Shown piece by piece: positions 43,095-51,172 of a DNA stretch of 57,514 bases. Source of the DNA: Candidatus Nomurabacteria bacterium (GTDB taxonomy: Bacteria; Patescibacteriota; Saccharimonadia; Saccharimonadales; Saccharimonadaceae); contig JAISBI010000022.1 of NCBI GenBank assembly GCA_031266275.1, forward strand, positions 1 to 57,514. The letters are read 5' to 3'. Below the pieces are notes generated by a model. It did not search any database and was not told the origin of the DNA. It saw only the letters and a list, made by a program, of their open reading frames with translations. How positions within the stretch are numbered: position 1 is the first letter of the stretch; each line of letters begins with the position of its first letter. The position numbers and the translations under genes are program-made.

Positions 43095-44474
43095 GCAGCG
43101 AACCGCCATCCCTATATAACGCTGGTGTATTTTGTAATAGTCGTTGCCGGGATATACGTAACTACCGTAATGCGTATAGAGCAGATGAGCATAGATGTCC
43201 GAGTACATGCTGGAAGTCCACATATAAATTTTTGTGCCCTGTAAGTTAAAAGTATCAGATTCACTGCTACTATACATGCCGCTTAAAGAACCGCGAAATG
43301 AACCAGCCGGTTCCCAATTTTTGTAATATTTACTGTTATATGAGTAAGCTTGAGATGGGGCGTCATCGCCAGCCATATATCCATTCAATACCGCGAAGTC
43401 ATTCTGCGCAGCATCACTATTATATCCTCTCGGTAAACTCCAGCCAGTCGGACAAATTGAGCTTTCGGCTACACCACTAGTTTTGGATTGCGGGGCTGTG
43501 CCAGCAGTGGCAGTATAAACATTATAGAGATACCCACATTTAGATTTAGAATTTACATTATATGTAATGTCAGCTATGCCGCTATAACCCGAATTATTGA
43601 GGCATAGCTCAACATTACTGGGGTCGGCTTGCCGCCAAGCATCTTGATTGGGGCTGGTAGTCGAGTCGGTACCGCTGCGCGTTAAATGTCCTGATGTCGT
43701 AAAATTTTTGGTCAGACCCGTAAGAGCCGTCCCATTCTTAGTGCCATCTTGAGTAAAATAAACAGTGGTATTAGTCGCTACGTTAGTATCTTCTGGCGTC
43801 AAAGTCATGTCATTCTTTAGCTCCAACTTCAAATTATCTATCATCCAACACTTTCCATCTTGTAATCGTCTAACATCATACCATTGGTCGTTTCTGGTAT
43901 CTATCATAGTTATAGTGCTAGCTGGGTCTGGGTTAGTTTTATTATAAATTGGTAAACTTTGACAATCTGATGAAGTAAAAGTTTGCATGGGTATGGGTTG
44001 GTTTTCGTTGATGATGTAGGCTACTTCAGCTGTTTTACCTCCATCACTAATGTTTTCTTCTGCACAGGCTTGATAGGTAGTTGTTTGCTTGTCTCTGGTT
44101 GAGACGATATTTGTCTTAATTATTTCTACTGGATTGTTTGGATTTGTGGATAATTCGGTGTTGTCTTGTTTCTTTATCGTTATACTGGTACTGCTAGCTT
44201 TAGTATAGGCTTTTAGACTATAGCCTAATTCATTGTCTGTTGTGGTAGTAGTATCTAAAGTAAAGGTAGTGCAATCATCTTTATCTATGGTTATTGTTTT
44301 GCCGTTGTTGGTGGGGCCGCCGTTGATTGTGAGGATAATAGAGTCTTCAGCATGGGTTAGAGAGTAGTTTATGAAGAATAGAGAGAGAAAGACAAGAGTA
44401 ATTCCAGACAGGATTAGTGGTCTAGGATGGGATTTGACAAAGTTTGTGATAGTTGATATTGCTTTTTTAGTCAT
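43083..44474 (-). CDS. FISUMP-domain surface protein, paralog 2
   Basis: A 463-residue protein, a close paralog of 16748-18115 in opposite orientation. It has the same N-terminal anchor (about 18-38), the same INGGPTNNGKTITIDKDDCT region, and the FISUMP hallmarks DGKCWMIDNLKLEL, CGYLYNVYTA, SSICPTGWSLPRG and terminal AVRCLVN. Divergence is concentrated after about residue 300, where the exposed loops would be. The nucleotide sequence of the 5' part is also clearly similar. No strong Shine-Dalgarno is seen, only an AAAG-type stretch about 9 nt upstream. A structured leader precedes it. Confidence 0.88.
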   Translation of the reverse strand: MTKKAISTITNFVKSHPRPLILSGITLVFLSLFFINYSLTHAEDSIILTINGGPTNNGKTITIDKDDCTTFTLDTTTTTDNELGYSLKAYTKASSTSITIKKQDNTELSTNPNNPVEIIKTNIVSTRDKQTTTYQACAEENISDGGKTAEVAYIINENQPIPMQTFTSSDCQSLPIYNKTNPDPASTITMIDTRNDQWYDVRRLQDGKCWMIDNLKLELKNDMTLTPEDTNVATNTTVYFTQDGTKNGTALTGLTKNFTTSGHLTRSGTDSTTSPNQDAWRQADPSNVELCLNNSGYSGIADITYNVNSKSKCGYLYNVYTATAGTAPQSKTSGVAESSICPTGWSLPRGYNSDAAQNDFAVLNGYMAGDDAPSQAYSYNSKYYKNWEPAGSFRGSLSGMYSSSESDTFNLQGTKIYMWTSSMYSDIYAHLLYTHYGSYVYPGNDYYKIHQRYIGMAVRCLVN

Positions 44475-44650
44475 ATTGTCTACTTTCTTTACAAAGTTAT
44501 TATTCTGGTGTCAAAAAAGGACACCGCGAGGTGTTCTAATCCTTAATACAGTAGAGGCTCACTCTTGCTGTCGCGGTGCCCTTTAATAAATGAGCCACGC
44601 GACTAAGCACTGTTTAAAAAACACTACTGTATCTTATCAAAGATTAGAAC
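44475..44650 (-). ncRNA. Structured leader with interleaved stems (paralog 2)
   Basis: In transcript order: arm 1a (44650-44624), arm 2a (44584-44571), arm 1b (44554-44533), arm 2b (44529-44516). Stem 1 pairs GATTAGAAC (44642-44650) with GTTCTAATC (44533-44541) and CTACTGTAT (44624-44632) with ATACAGTAG (44546-44554). Stem 2 pairs TCGCGGTGCCCTTT (44571-44584) with AAAGGACACCGCGA (44516-44529), one G-U. GGCTCA/TGAGCC (44556-44561/44591-44596) makes a small hairpin presenting arm 2a. A T6 run follows arm 2b in the transcript. Same topology as 16602-16747. Confidence 0.7.
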
Positions 44651-44656
44651 AACTCC

Positions 44657-44685
44657 ATTGTAACAAACAAACGCCATTTTCGCAA
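44657..44685 (-). promoter_or_regulatory. Promoter of FISUMP gene 2 leader
   Basis: Minus-strand TTGCGA (44680-44685), a 17-nt spacer, and TACAAT (44657-44662). Transcription would begin near 44650, exactly at leader arm 1a, as in paralog 1. Confidence 0.6.
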
Positions 44686-44741
44686 TTAGCATAGAAACGA
44701 AAACTTGACTTTTTGCATGAAGTGTGCTACAATGTAGGGAT

Positions 44742-45506
44742 ATGGCAATGATACCACTAACAGATAAACAGATTGAAAAAGCGCGGACTGCGGGGCGGAT
44801 TTTGGCGGAGGTTTTTCGTGAACTAAAAATCCAGATTAAAGTTGGGGTGACGACGAAAAACTTGGACAAGTTTGTCGCAGACAAAATTATCGAGAAAGGC
44901 GGCCGGATTGCTTATTTCGAGCCGGAGGTGAACTTTCCGGCCGCGATTTGCATTTCGATTAATTCTGCCGTCGTGCATGGCGTGCCGTCGGACTACATTT
45001 TGCAAAAAGGCGACGTCGCCAAATTCGACCTCGTCGTCGACTATGAGGGCATCAAAGTCGACAGCGCTTTCACGGTGGTGGTTGGCGAAGAGCCGCGTGG
45101 CGCCAAAAAGCACTTGCTCAGCACCACCGAACGCGCGCTGTACGCCGGCATCGACGTCATCAAAGGTCCTGTGCGCACCGGCGAGATTTCCGCTGCTATC
45201 GAAAAAGTCTTGCGGGCCGGCCGGCTCGGCATCATTCGCGAACTGGCCGGACACGGCATCGGCACGAAGCAATGGCAGGAGCCTGACGTGCCAAACGTCG
45301 GGCATAAATCGAGCGGGCCCATCGTACCTGCCGGCTATCTTTTGGCCATCGAGCCGATGGCGGCGTTGGGCAAGTCGGCGATTAGGCTTGATGGAAGCGA
45401 CGGTTGGACTTGGCGCATGCGCGACGGATCGTTGGCGGCTCATTTCGAGCACACCGTACTTGTTTTAGAAAATGGCGCCGAGATATTGACGCGGCTGGAC
45501 GACTGA
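44742..45506 (+). CDS. map: Methionine aminopeptidase, type I
   Basis: A 254-residue pita-bread-fold metallopeptidase removing the N-terminal Met of new proteins. Metal ligands are present: two Asp in FDLVVDYEGIKVDSAF, His in AGHGIGTK, Glu in LAIEPMAALG and Glu in HFEHTVLV; the substrate His is in VVHGVPSD. One oddity: the conserved HEEP of type I enzymes (E. coli H178) reads WQEP here. TACAAT lies about 8 nt before the ATG; the longer frame from 44724 is not preferred. Confidence 0.94.
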   Translation: MAMIPLTDKQIEKARTAGRILAEVFRELKIQIKVGVTTKNLDKFVADKIIEKGGRIAYFEPEVNFPAAICISINSAVVHGVPSDYILQKGDVAKFDLVVDYEGIKVDSAFTVVVGEEPRGAKKHLLSTTERALYAGIDVIKGPVRTGEISAAIEKVLRAGRLGIIRELAGHGIGTKQWQEPDVPNVGHKSSGPIVPAGYLLAIEPMAALGKSAIRLDGSDGWTWRMRDGSLAAHFEHTVLVLENGAEILTRLDD

Positions 45507-45520
45507 GCTATAATGAGCTT

Positions 45521-45862
45521 ATGAAAAAATTTCGATTAGCCATACGAGCAGCCACTTTGGCGCTGTCGGTCGCGGCGGTCGTCGGTATCGCTATTTTGAT
45601 TATCAGCAGCCAAGATACCCAGCGCACGCTTTACGAGCTGATTGCTTTCATCGTCGGAATTTGCGCCATCGCGATGGCCATTTTGGAACAGCTCAATTCG
45701 CGCCGCTTGGAACGGCGACTGGACAGAATGCAAAGCCAATTGGCGCTGTTGATTAAAGAAGAACACCAAGACGAAGTCGACGGCCGCTATGTGCGGGAGC
45801 GATTGACGGATATTTTGACTAATCAAAAGAGGAAACCGCGTGATAAAAGCCCCCGACAGTAA
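45521..45862 (+). CDS. Small membrane protein with coiled-coil tail
   Basis: 113 residues: two transmembrane helices (about 8-30 and 38-58), then a charged coiled-coil tail (RRLERRLDRMQSQLALLIKE). Not recognised. A TATAAT box lies 6 nt before the ATG, 14 nt after the map stop. The end overlaps the next small membrane protein by 23 nt. Confidence 0.75.
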   Translation: MKKFRLAIRAATLALSVAAVVGIAILIISSQDTQRTLYELIAFIVGICAIAMAILEQLNSRRLERRLDRMQSQLALLIKEEHQDEVDGRYVRERLTDILTNQKRKPRDKSPRQ

Positions 45863-46178
45863 AATCAGCACCGTGAACCGCATTTTTTCAGCCGTCTTGT
45901 CCGGCCGAGTGTCAATCATTATTTATGTGGCGATGTTTATTTATCTGGTGCCCATACCGCTCATCGCGTTTCTGCCCAACATGGAATGGCTGATGCCGTC
46001 GACAGCGGCTATGTTGATTGGCGATAATTATACTTCGGTGCTAGCGGCACTGGGCGCTTCGATTGCGGCCGGCGCCGGAGTTTCAGCGCACAAAAAGATT
46101 AAAGAGTATCAAAAAAAGCACGATGAGATGCAAAAATCCATCGACGAACTGCATGTAAAATTGGACGCCCTGAAGTGA
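45840..46178 (+). CDS. Small membrane protein, GTG start
   Basis: 112 residues with two hydrophobic segments (about 22-45 and 55-80) and a C-terminal coiled coil (KEYQKKHDEMQKSIDELHVK). It starts at GTG behind AGAGGA and overlaps both neighbours; its TGA overlaps the recX GTG. Its layout mirrors the preceding protein (two helices then coiled coil), so the two may interact. Function unknown. Confidence 0.7.
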   Translation: MIKAPDSKISTVNRIFSAVLSGRVSIIIYVAMFIYLVPIPLIAFLPNMEWLMPSTAAMLIGDNYTSVLAALGASIAAGAGVSAHKKIKEYQKKHDEMQKSIDELHVKLDALK

Positions 46179-46780
46179 CCATCACCAAAATCGCACCGGC
46201 GGTCAAAACTGAGGGGCGATACAACGTCTTCGTCGACGACAAGTTTGCTTTTTCGCTGTCCGAGACACAATTAATAGAAGCAGGGCTGAAAAAAGGTCAA
46301 GTGGTGAGCGAAGACGAAGTCGCCCGCCTCAAATCAGAGAGTGACTTTGGCAAAAATTACATCCGCGCCGTCGATTTGATTTCGCGCCGCCTGCGCAGCG
46401 AAAAAGAAATCCGCGACTATGCTTGGCGCAAGCAATGGACGCCGGAAAACCGCGACCGCGTCATCGAGAGGCTGACCGAGCGCGGCTATCTGAACGACGA
46501 AAAGTTCGCCGAAAGCTTCACTCATTCTCGCGCCACGACCAAGAACCTATCGCGGCGAAAAATGGCGCAAGAATTGATGAAAAAAGGCCTCGAAAAAGAC
46601 CTCATTGAAAAAACTCTGCAAAACTCCGCCGAATATGACGAAAAACAAGCCTTGCAAAACCTCGTCGCCAAGAAGCGCGACAAATACGACAGCGAACAAA
46701 AACTCACGGCCTACCTCGTCCGGCAGGGCTTCAGCTATGACGACGTCAAAAACGCCCTGTCAGAAGACCAAAATCAATAG
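46175..46780 (+). CDS. recX: Regulatory protein RecX
   Basis: A 201-residue RecX: triple three-helix repeats with AVDLISRRLRSEKEIRDYAW, VIERLTERGYLNDEKFAESF, LSRRKMAQELMKKGLEKDLI and LTAYLVRQGFSYDDVKNAL. It binds RecA filaments and restrains recombination. recA is not in the window. The start GTG overlaps the previous stop (GTGA). Confidence 0.9.
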   Translation: MTITKIAPAVKTEGRYNVFVDDKFAFSLSETQLIEAGLKKGQVVSEDEVARLKSESDFGKNYIRAVDLISRRLRSEKEIRDYAWRKQWTPENRDRVIERLTERGYLNDEKFAESFTHSRATTKNLSRRKMAQELMKKGLEKDLIEKTLQNSAEYDEKQALQNLVAKKRDKYDSEQKLTAYLVRQGFSYDDVKNALSEDQNQ

Positions 46781-46781
46781 T

Positions 46782-47108
46782 CTACATCTCTAAAATCACG
46801 CCAATCGACGTCACGTACAGCACGGCGAACAAACACAGGCCGATGATGCCCAAGATGAAACCAGCTTTGGCCGGCCCCGCGCCAGTCTCGCGGTAAGATT
46901 TGGCGCCAAATACGATGGCCAAAATGCCGGCCGGCAGGACAATGTACCAGAAAAAAGCCGCCGGTATAGATATAATTCCCAGCGTCAGAGCCAAGCTGCT
47001 GTGCAGATTGCGCGGCCTTTTTTCTATCACGGACTCCGCCTCAACAGCCGAAACTTTTTCCGTTCGGTTCATGTTTTGCTCTTTGAATGGGTTGACTGTA
47101 TCGCTCAT
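46782..47108 (-). CDS. DUF4190-like small membrane protein
   Basis: 108 residues: polar N-terminus of about 38 residues, then two helices (about 40-65 and 82-105) joined by the loop VFGAKSYRETGAGPAKAG. That is the DUF4190 pattern (LGI-S, P-G--A-V-G--A, G-A-AG---G). Shine-Dalgarno GGAG lies before the ATG. It lies 2 nt after the beta-propeller gene and is probably co-transcribed with it. Confidence 0.75.
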   Translation of the reverse strand: MSDTVNPFKEQNMNRTEKVSAVEAESVIEKRPRNLHSSLALTLGIISIPAAFFWYIVLPAGILAIVFGAKSYRETGAGPAKAGFILGIIGLCLFAVLYVTSIGVILEM

Positions 47109-47110
47109 TT

Positions 47111-49309
47111 TTACTCCTTTATTAAATTAAGTTTACTTACCAAGCTCAAATCGGATAATTTATTGACCATGACCTCGTCTTCGGACACCGTGAATAAATC
47201 GTCGTTGATATATAATCCGCGCAACAGTCGCGTCGTGTTGCCGGTGACGGAGCTGCAACCAATCGTGCTATAACTACAAGGCCGATTTTTATCGTCCGAC
47301 GCTTTGTCGTGCGTGATGGCGCCTTTCAGCGAAAATCCGTCCGTCAAATTGACGTTATAGACGAAGTAGCCCTCTGACGTATACGGCACGCCGTATTTTT
47401 TGTATTGGTTGATGCTCGTTTCGATATTATTTGACTCTTCGACCGAAAAATCGTCTTGGTAATTATTGACCGGAATGGCGATGAACTGCTTTTCTTTTGA
47501 GAATAGCAACGCTTTGTGATTGGTCAAAATAGCCGATGAAGTGCGCGAATCACCGATTAAAGCTTGGGATAACTGCTTCGGATTTGTCACATTGCTGACG
47601 TCGAACAGCGCCATTTTCATGCCGGTGATGCGCGAACTGACGCTGCTGACGCGGCCGTCGCTAGTGCGCCGAGTGGTCTCGGTGCTATTCATGCCGATGC
47701 CGATGAGATGCGTGTCATCATATGGGTGCAGGTAAGTGCTGTAGCCCGGTATTTTCAGTTCGCCCAGCGCTTGCGGTGCGCGCGGATTGGACACATCGAT
47801 GACGTATAGCGGGTCGGTCACCAGATATGTCACGAGATAAGCTCTCTCGCCCATGAACCGCGAAGAATACATCTGTTCGCCTTTGGCGAGGAACTCAGAA
47901 GCGCCGATTTCCGTCATATTTTGGTCGAAAACAACGACCCGCGAGCCCTCGTTTGATTTGGTCGCCATGCGCAAGTTGCCATCGTATTCGTCGAATGAGA
48001 ATTGATTGACGGCAGTGCCGACTGTCTCGGCTTTGTCGACGTATTTCAGCCCTCTATCATCGGTGATTTCAAATTTATAAACATCAGTCATGGTCTCCGA
48101 ATTGTAATTGTAATCCATCGAGTCTGCAACCGGCAGGATTAGTCCAAACAGCCCGCGCCAGCCAAAAATCGACCCCCAGTTGACTTTCTCCATCTGCTCC
48201 GAGTCGGTTTCGTTAGCCAGATAAATATTTCCCTCTGAAATATAAGCGTTGTCGATATTGACCAGATACGAACTGACATTGACATTGCCCAGATTGCTCA
48301 GGTTGATTTGCGCCAGCAAGGTCTGGTCTGGGCTGTCAATCTCTTTCAGATATTTGATATTAGAAAATTCGATGTCTTTGTTTTGGCCATCTTCGCGGTA
48401 GCCACGCACGACGTCGTCGCCGGATTTGCGCAGCGCGCCCGACGATATAATATATAACTTATCGCCGATGCGGCGCGAAGTATAATATTCTTCGTATAGT
48501 CGGAAAGTTTTGACTTGGGTCGGGTTGGTCCGGTCGGTGATGTCGTAAATATTGACGATGGTGTCGCGGCCGGATGACGAACTGCCCTGCAGCGGCGTGA
48601 CGCCGGCGCCGGCTAAGTTTTCGGCTATCACAATCAATTTGCCGTTGTCTGACAGCATCAAATCGATTGGATAACCGTCGACCACGCCGATTTCGGCCGC
48701 GACTCGCAAGTTTTCCGGATTGCGCGCATCAGTGATGACGACTTTGTCTTCCGACAGCGAATAAATATAGTCGCCGTCCGTTTTGGTGATGTCGGCTTCG
48801 TCGACGTTTTCGACTTGGATATTGGTGGTAGAATAGTCTTTGGAACCGGAACTGCCAAACAAGTTGCTGGAAGTCAGTCCGCCGCTATCAGCCTCAGATG
48901 ACGCGCCGATTGACGAGCCGGCGACCCAATCTATGTTCTTGTTTGACTTTGTTGAGCTGGTTGGCATATCATCTTCGAAGTAATAATCGTCATCATAAAT
49001 CGGCGTGACGCGCGATACCGAATTCAAATTCGAAACAACATTATAAATCACCGCCAACGGCCACAGGAAAATATTCGAAAAACCAGAACCGGACGAAGAA
49101 CTGTACCTGCCATCGTAATCGTCATATATACTATTAAGTTCAGCCTGCGAATGAACAGACTGCAAGCCGCCGGCGCCACTGAAAATAGAACAAATCACCA
49201 GCGCGGCCACTGCTGCGACGACAATTCCTCCTCCCAAATACCACCAACGTCGACCCGACGGAGCTGTTTTTCGACCCGTCGCGCCTGATTCGTAGTTAAT
49301 TTTCTCCAT
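47111..49309 (-). CDS. Secreted beta-propeller domain protein
   Basis: 732 residues. One N-terminal transmembrane helix (about 28-48), a Ser/Tyr/Asp-rich linker, then a large beta-propeller of the PF09826 type starting near residue 140: STTNIQVENVDEADITKTDG, YIYSLSEDKVVITDARNPEN, DITDRTNPTQVKTF, then repeated YLVTYLVTDPLYVIDVSNPR. Extracellular by topology. The N-terminal ATG at 49309 follows a minus-strand TATAAT by 7-8 nt. Function of the family is not established. Confidence 0.9.
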   Translation of the reverse strand: MEKINYESGATGRKTAPSGRRWWYLGGGIVVAAVAALVICSIFSGAGGLQSVHSQAELNSIYDDYDGRYSSSSGSGFSNIFLWPLAVIYNVVSNLNSVSRVTPIYDDDYYFEDDMPTSSTKSNKNIDWVAGSSIGASSEADSGGLTSSNLFGSSGSKDYSTTNIQVENVDEADITKTDGDYIYSLSEDKVVITDARNPENLRVAAEIGVVDGYPIDLMLSDNGKLIVIAENLAGAGVTPLQGSSSSGRDTIVNIYDITDRTNPTQVKTFRLYEEYYTSRRIGDKLYIISSGALRKSGDDVVRGYREDGQNKDIEFSNIKYLKEIDSPDQTLLAQINLSNLGNVNVSSYLVNIDNAYISEGNIYLANETDSEQMEKVNWGSIFGWRGLFGLILPVADSMDYNYNSETMTDVYKFEITDDRGLKYVDKAETVGTAVNQFSFDEYDGNLRMATKSNEGSRVVVFDQNMTEIGASEFLAKGEQMYSSRFMGERAYLVTYLVTDPLYVIDVSNPRAPQALGELKIPGYSTYLHPYDDTHLIGIGMNSTETTRRTSDGRVSSVSSRITGMKMALFDVSNVTNPKQLSQALIGDSRTSSAILTNHKALLFSKEKQFIAIPVNNYQDDFSVEESNNIETSINQYKKYGVPYTSEGYFVYNVNLTDGFSLKGAITHDKASDDKNRPCSYSTIGCSSVTGNTTRLLRGLYINDDLFTVSEDEVMVNKLSDLSLVSKLNLIKE

Positions 49310-49485
49310 ACCGATAATTATATACGGTTTATTTTTATAACACAAGCAGAAATATTTAACAGGGGTTATGTCCTAGACTTTTCCACAGCCAAGCAAAAAA
49401 ACATGGGCGAAATCATTGACAAAGCATTGGAAAGCGGTATAATAGCACTACAATTATAAAAAAATAACCGAAAAGGAGAAAATTT

Positions 49486-50142
49486 ATGCCTCGAATAACA
49501 AAAATTGTCGCTGTAACAGCTGTTGCAGCAGCTTTAGGATGGGCTATTTTGCCTGCAGCAAGCTATGCTGTGACAACGGCCACCACAACCGTTAATGTTA
49601 ATATTGATTCGCAATGTGGTATCGGCGAAACGCTTACATCAGAAACTACGCCGGGCGGCCCAGCTTCAGTTAGCATTGGCACGTTAAACGCAGTCACATT
49701 GGGTGCGGAGAACACTGCAACTGGTGACGCTACGCCAATGAGTATCACCTGCAACTCAGCTGGTGGCTGGGAATTGACCGAGCAAATGAACACTGGCGAA
49801 GACCAAATCTTGAATATTGGCGGTGGCTCGTCGCCTGCAGTCGGTTTCGGTCCCTGGACGGCCGGTACGGACCCGACAGCTACTTCTTGGACTGCTAACA
49901 CTTGGGGCGCCAAATATGCCGCAAAGGCTGGCGGCACTGATGCTGCTGGTAGCTACACCGTCGCGACTGCCGCTCAGGCTTATCATGCCGTTCCGGCTAA
50001 TGGCTCGGGGGCAGTTATCGCTAGCGCGGGCGCCGCAACCGCTGATTCGCGTGTGACTGAAGCTTACGCTGCTCGCACCAATGGTGCATTGGGCACAGGT
50101 ACCTATACTGGCGTAGTCCTATTTAGTTTAACTGGTTTATAA
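49486..50142 (+). CDS. Secreted WxL-like surface protein
   Basis: 218 residues. A Sec signal peptide (MPRITKIVAVTAVAAALGWA, cleavage about residue 28 after SYA), then a Thr/Ala/Gly-rich beta domain. AGGWELTEQ holds a Trp-x-Leu motif, and the last stretch GTYTGVVLFSLTGL resembles the end of WxL domains (GTYTATLTWTL in Gram-positives), although the second Trp is missing. Two Cys (QCGIGE, ITCNSA). The Shine-Dalgarno AAGGAG precedes the ATG. First gene of a three-gene surface operon. Confidence 0.65.
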   Translation: MPRITKIVAVTAVAAALGWAILPAASYAVTTATTTVNVNIDSQCGIGETLTSETTPGGPASVSIGTLNAVTLGAENTATGDATPMSITCNSAGGWELTEQMNTGEDQILNIGGGSSPAVGFGPWTAGTDPTATSWTANTWGAKYAAKAGGTDAAGSYTVATAAQAYHAVPANGSGAVIASAGAATADSRVTEAYAARTNGALGTGTYTGVVLFSLTGL

Positions 50143-50175
50143 ATTTATACAAGGTTAAAACAGGAAACTTACAGT

Positions 50176-51168
50176 ATGCTGACTAAGAATACTCTTATAG
50201 TGTCGCTCACGATCGGAGTGCTGGTGACGCTGGGCCTCGCGCTCAGCGCCGCCGGCGGGTCGGCACTCGCCGTCATCAACGACAAAATTGAGACCAAAGA
50301 TAAATCGCTTAGTATCTATGTCTCGCCGGCTAGTAGTGATCGCATCACTTTGACGCCGGGCGACGTTTATGACGGAGAGTTCACGGTGACGTCTGACGCT
50401 AGTGTTACCAACGAAGTCTTTGTCTCACTGACGCCATACTCAATCGGCAAAGATTCCGGACAACGAGACTTTGATACCGAGACGTCACGCACTCATATCA
50501 CCAAATGGATAGACTTTGGTGTTGATGGCTGCGATATTACGCGCACCGATGGCAACAACGTCTATTTCACTATGCGCCCGCAAGAAGAATGCAAAATCAA
50601 ATATCACATCGCAGTACCGAGTGACGCGATGGGCGGGTCACAAAATTCCGGCATTTTCGTCCAAAGCGTAGTCGACGACAGCAGCGGCGGCATGATTATG
50701 CAATCTTATCGTGTCGGCTATCTGCTGTATGTCAATATAAATGGACCTGGCGCATTATACAGAGGTGAAATCGTCAAAAACGACATACCGTTCATATTAT
50801 TTGAACCACCGGTTTATGCTGGATCGTTGATCGAGAACACGGGAAACTTGGATTTCAGGGCTAGTTACGAAGTCGTCATGCACAATTGGTTCGGTGGCGA
50901 AGAAGTCTTCCGGAAATCTTGGGAAAACTTGATTATGGCCGACGGCCGCAAGAGTGACGAGGCTCAATGGGGGGGCTCGCCTAGCTTGGGCATATTCAAA
51001 GTGCAACAGAAAATATCTCTGTTAGACGAAGTCTCAGATGAGACAAAAATAGTAATTATTATACCGATTTGGCTCATTATCATCACGGTGCTGCTGATAG
51101 CAGCGTTGATTTGGTGGTTGTGTAGCCGTAATCACGGCAAACCTAAACGAAGTAAGAGGTGGAACTAA
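50176..51168 (+). CDS. DUF916/WxL-interacting-like membrane protein
   Basis: 330 residues: signal peptide (about 1-30), an exported beta-rich region (about 40-280), a C-terminal helix (about 293-315) and a basic cytoplasmic tail. SLSIYVSPASSDRITLTPGD followed by YDGEFTVTSDASVTNEVFV and later GGSQNSGIFVQSV resembles the WxL-interacting/DUF916 architecture of Lactobacillales, which has the same signal, domain, helix and basic-tail order. It sits 33 nt after the WxL-like gene. Assignment by pattern and context. Confidence 0.65.
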   Translation: MLTKNTLIVSLTIGVLVTLGLALSAAGGSALAVINDKIETKDKSLSIYVSPASSDRITLTPGDVYDGEFTVTSDASVTNEVFVSLTPYSIGKDSGQRDFDTETSRTHITKWIDFGVDGCDITRTDGNNVYFTMRPQEECKIKYHIAVPSDAMGGSQNSGIFVQSVVDDSSGGMIMQSYRVGYLLYVNINGPGALYRGEIVKNDIPFILFEPPVYAGSLIENTGNLDFRASYEVVMHNWFGGEEVFRKSWENLIMADGRKSDEAQWGGSPSLGIFKVQQKISLLDEVSDETKIVIIIPIWLIIITVLLIAALIWWLCSRNHGKPKRSKRWN

Positions 51169-51172
51169 CATC

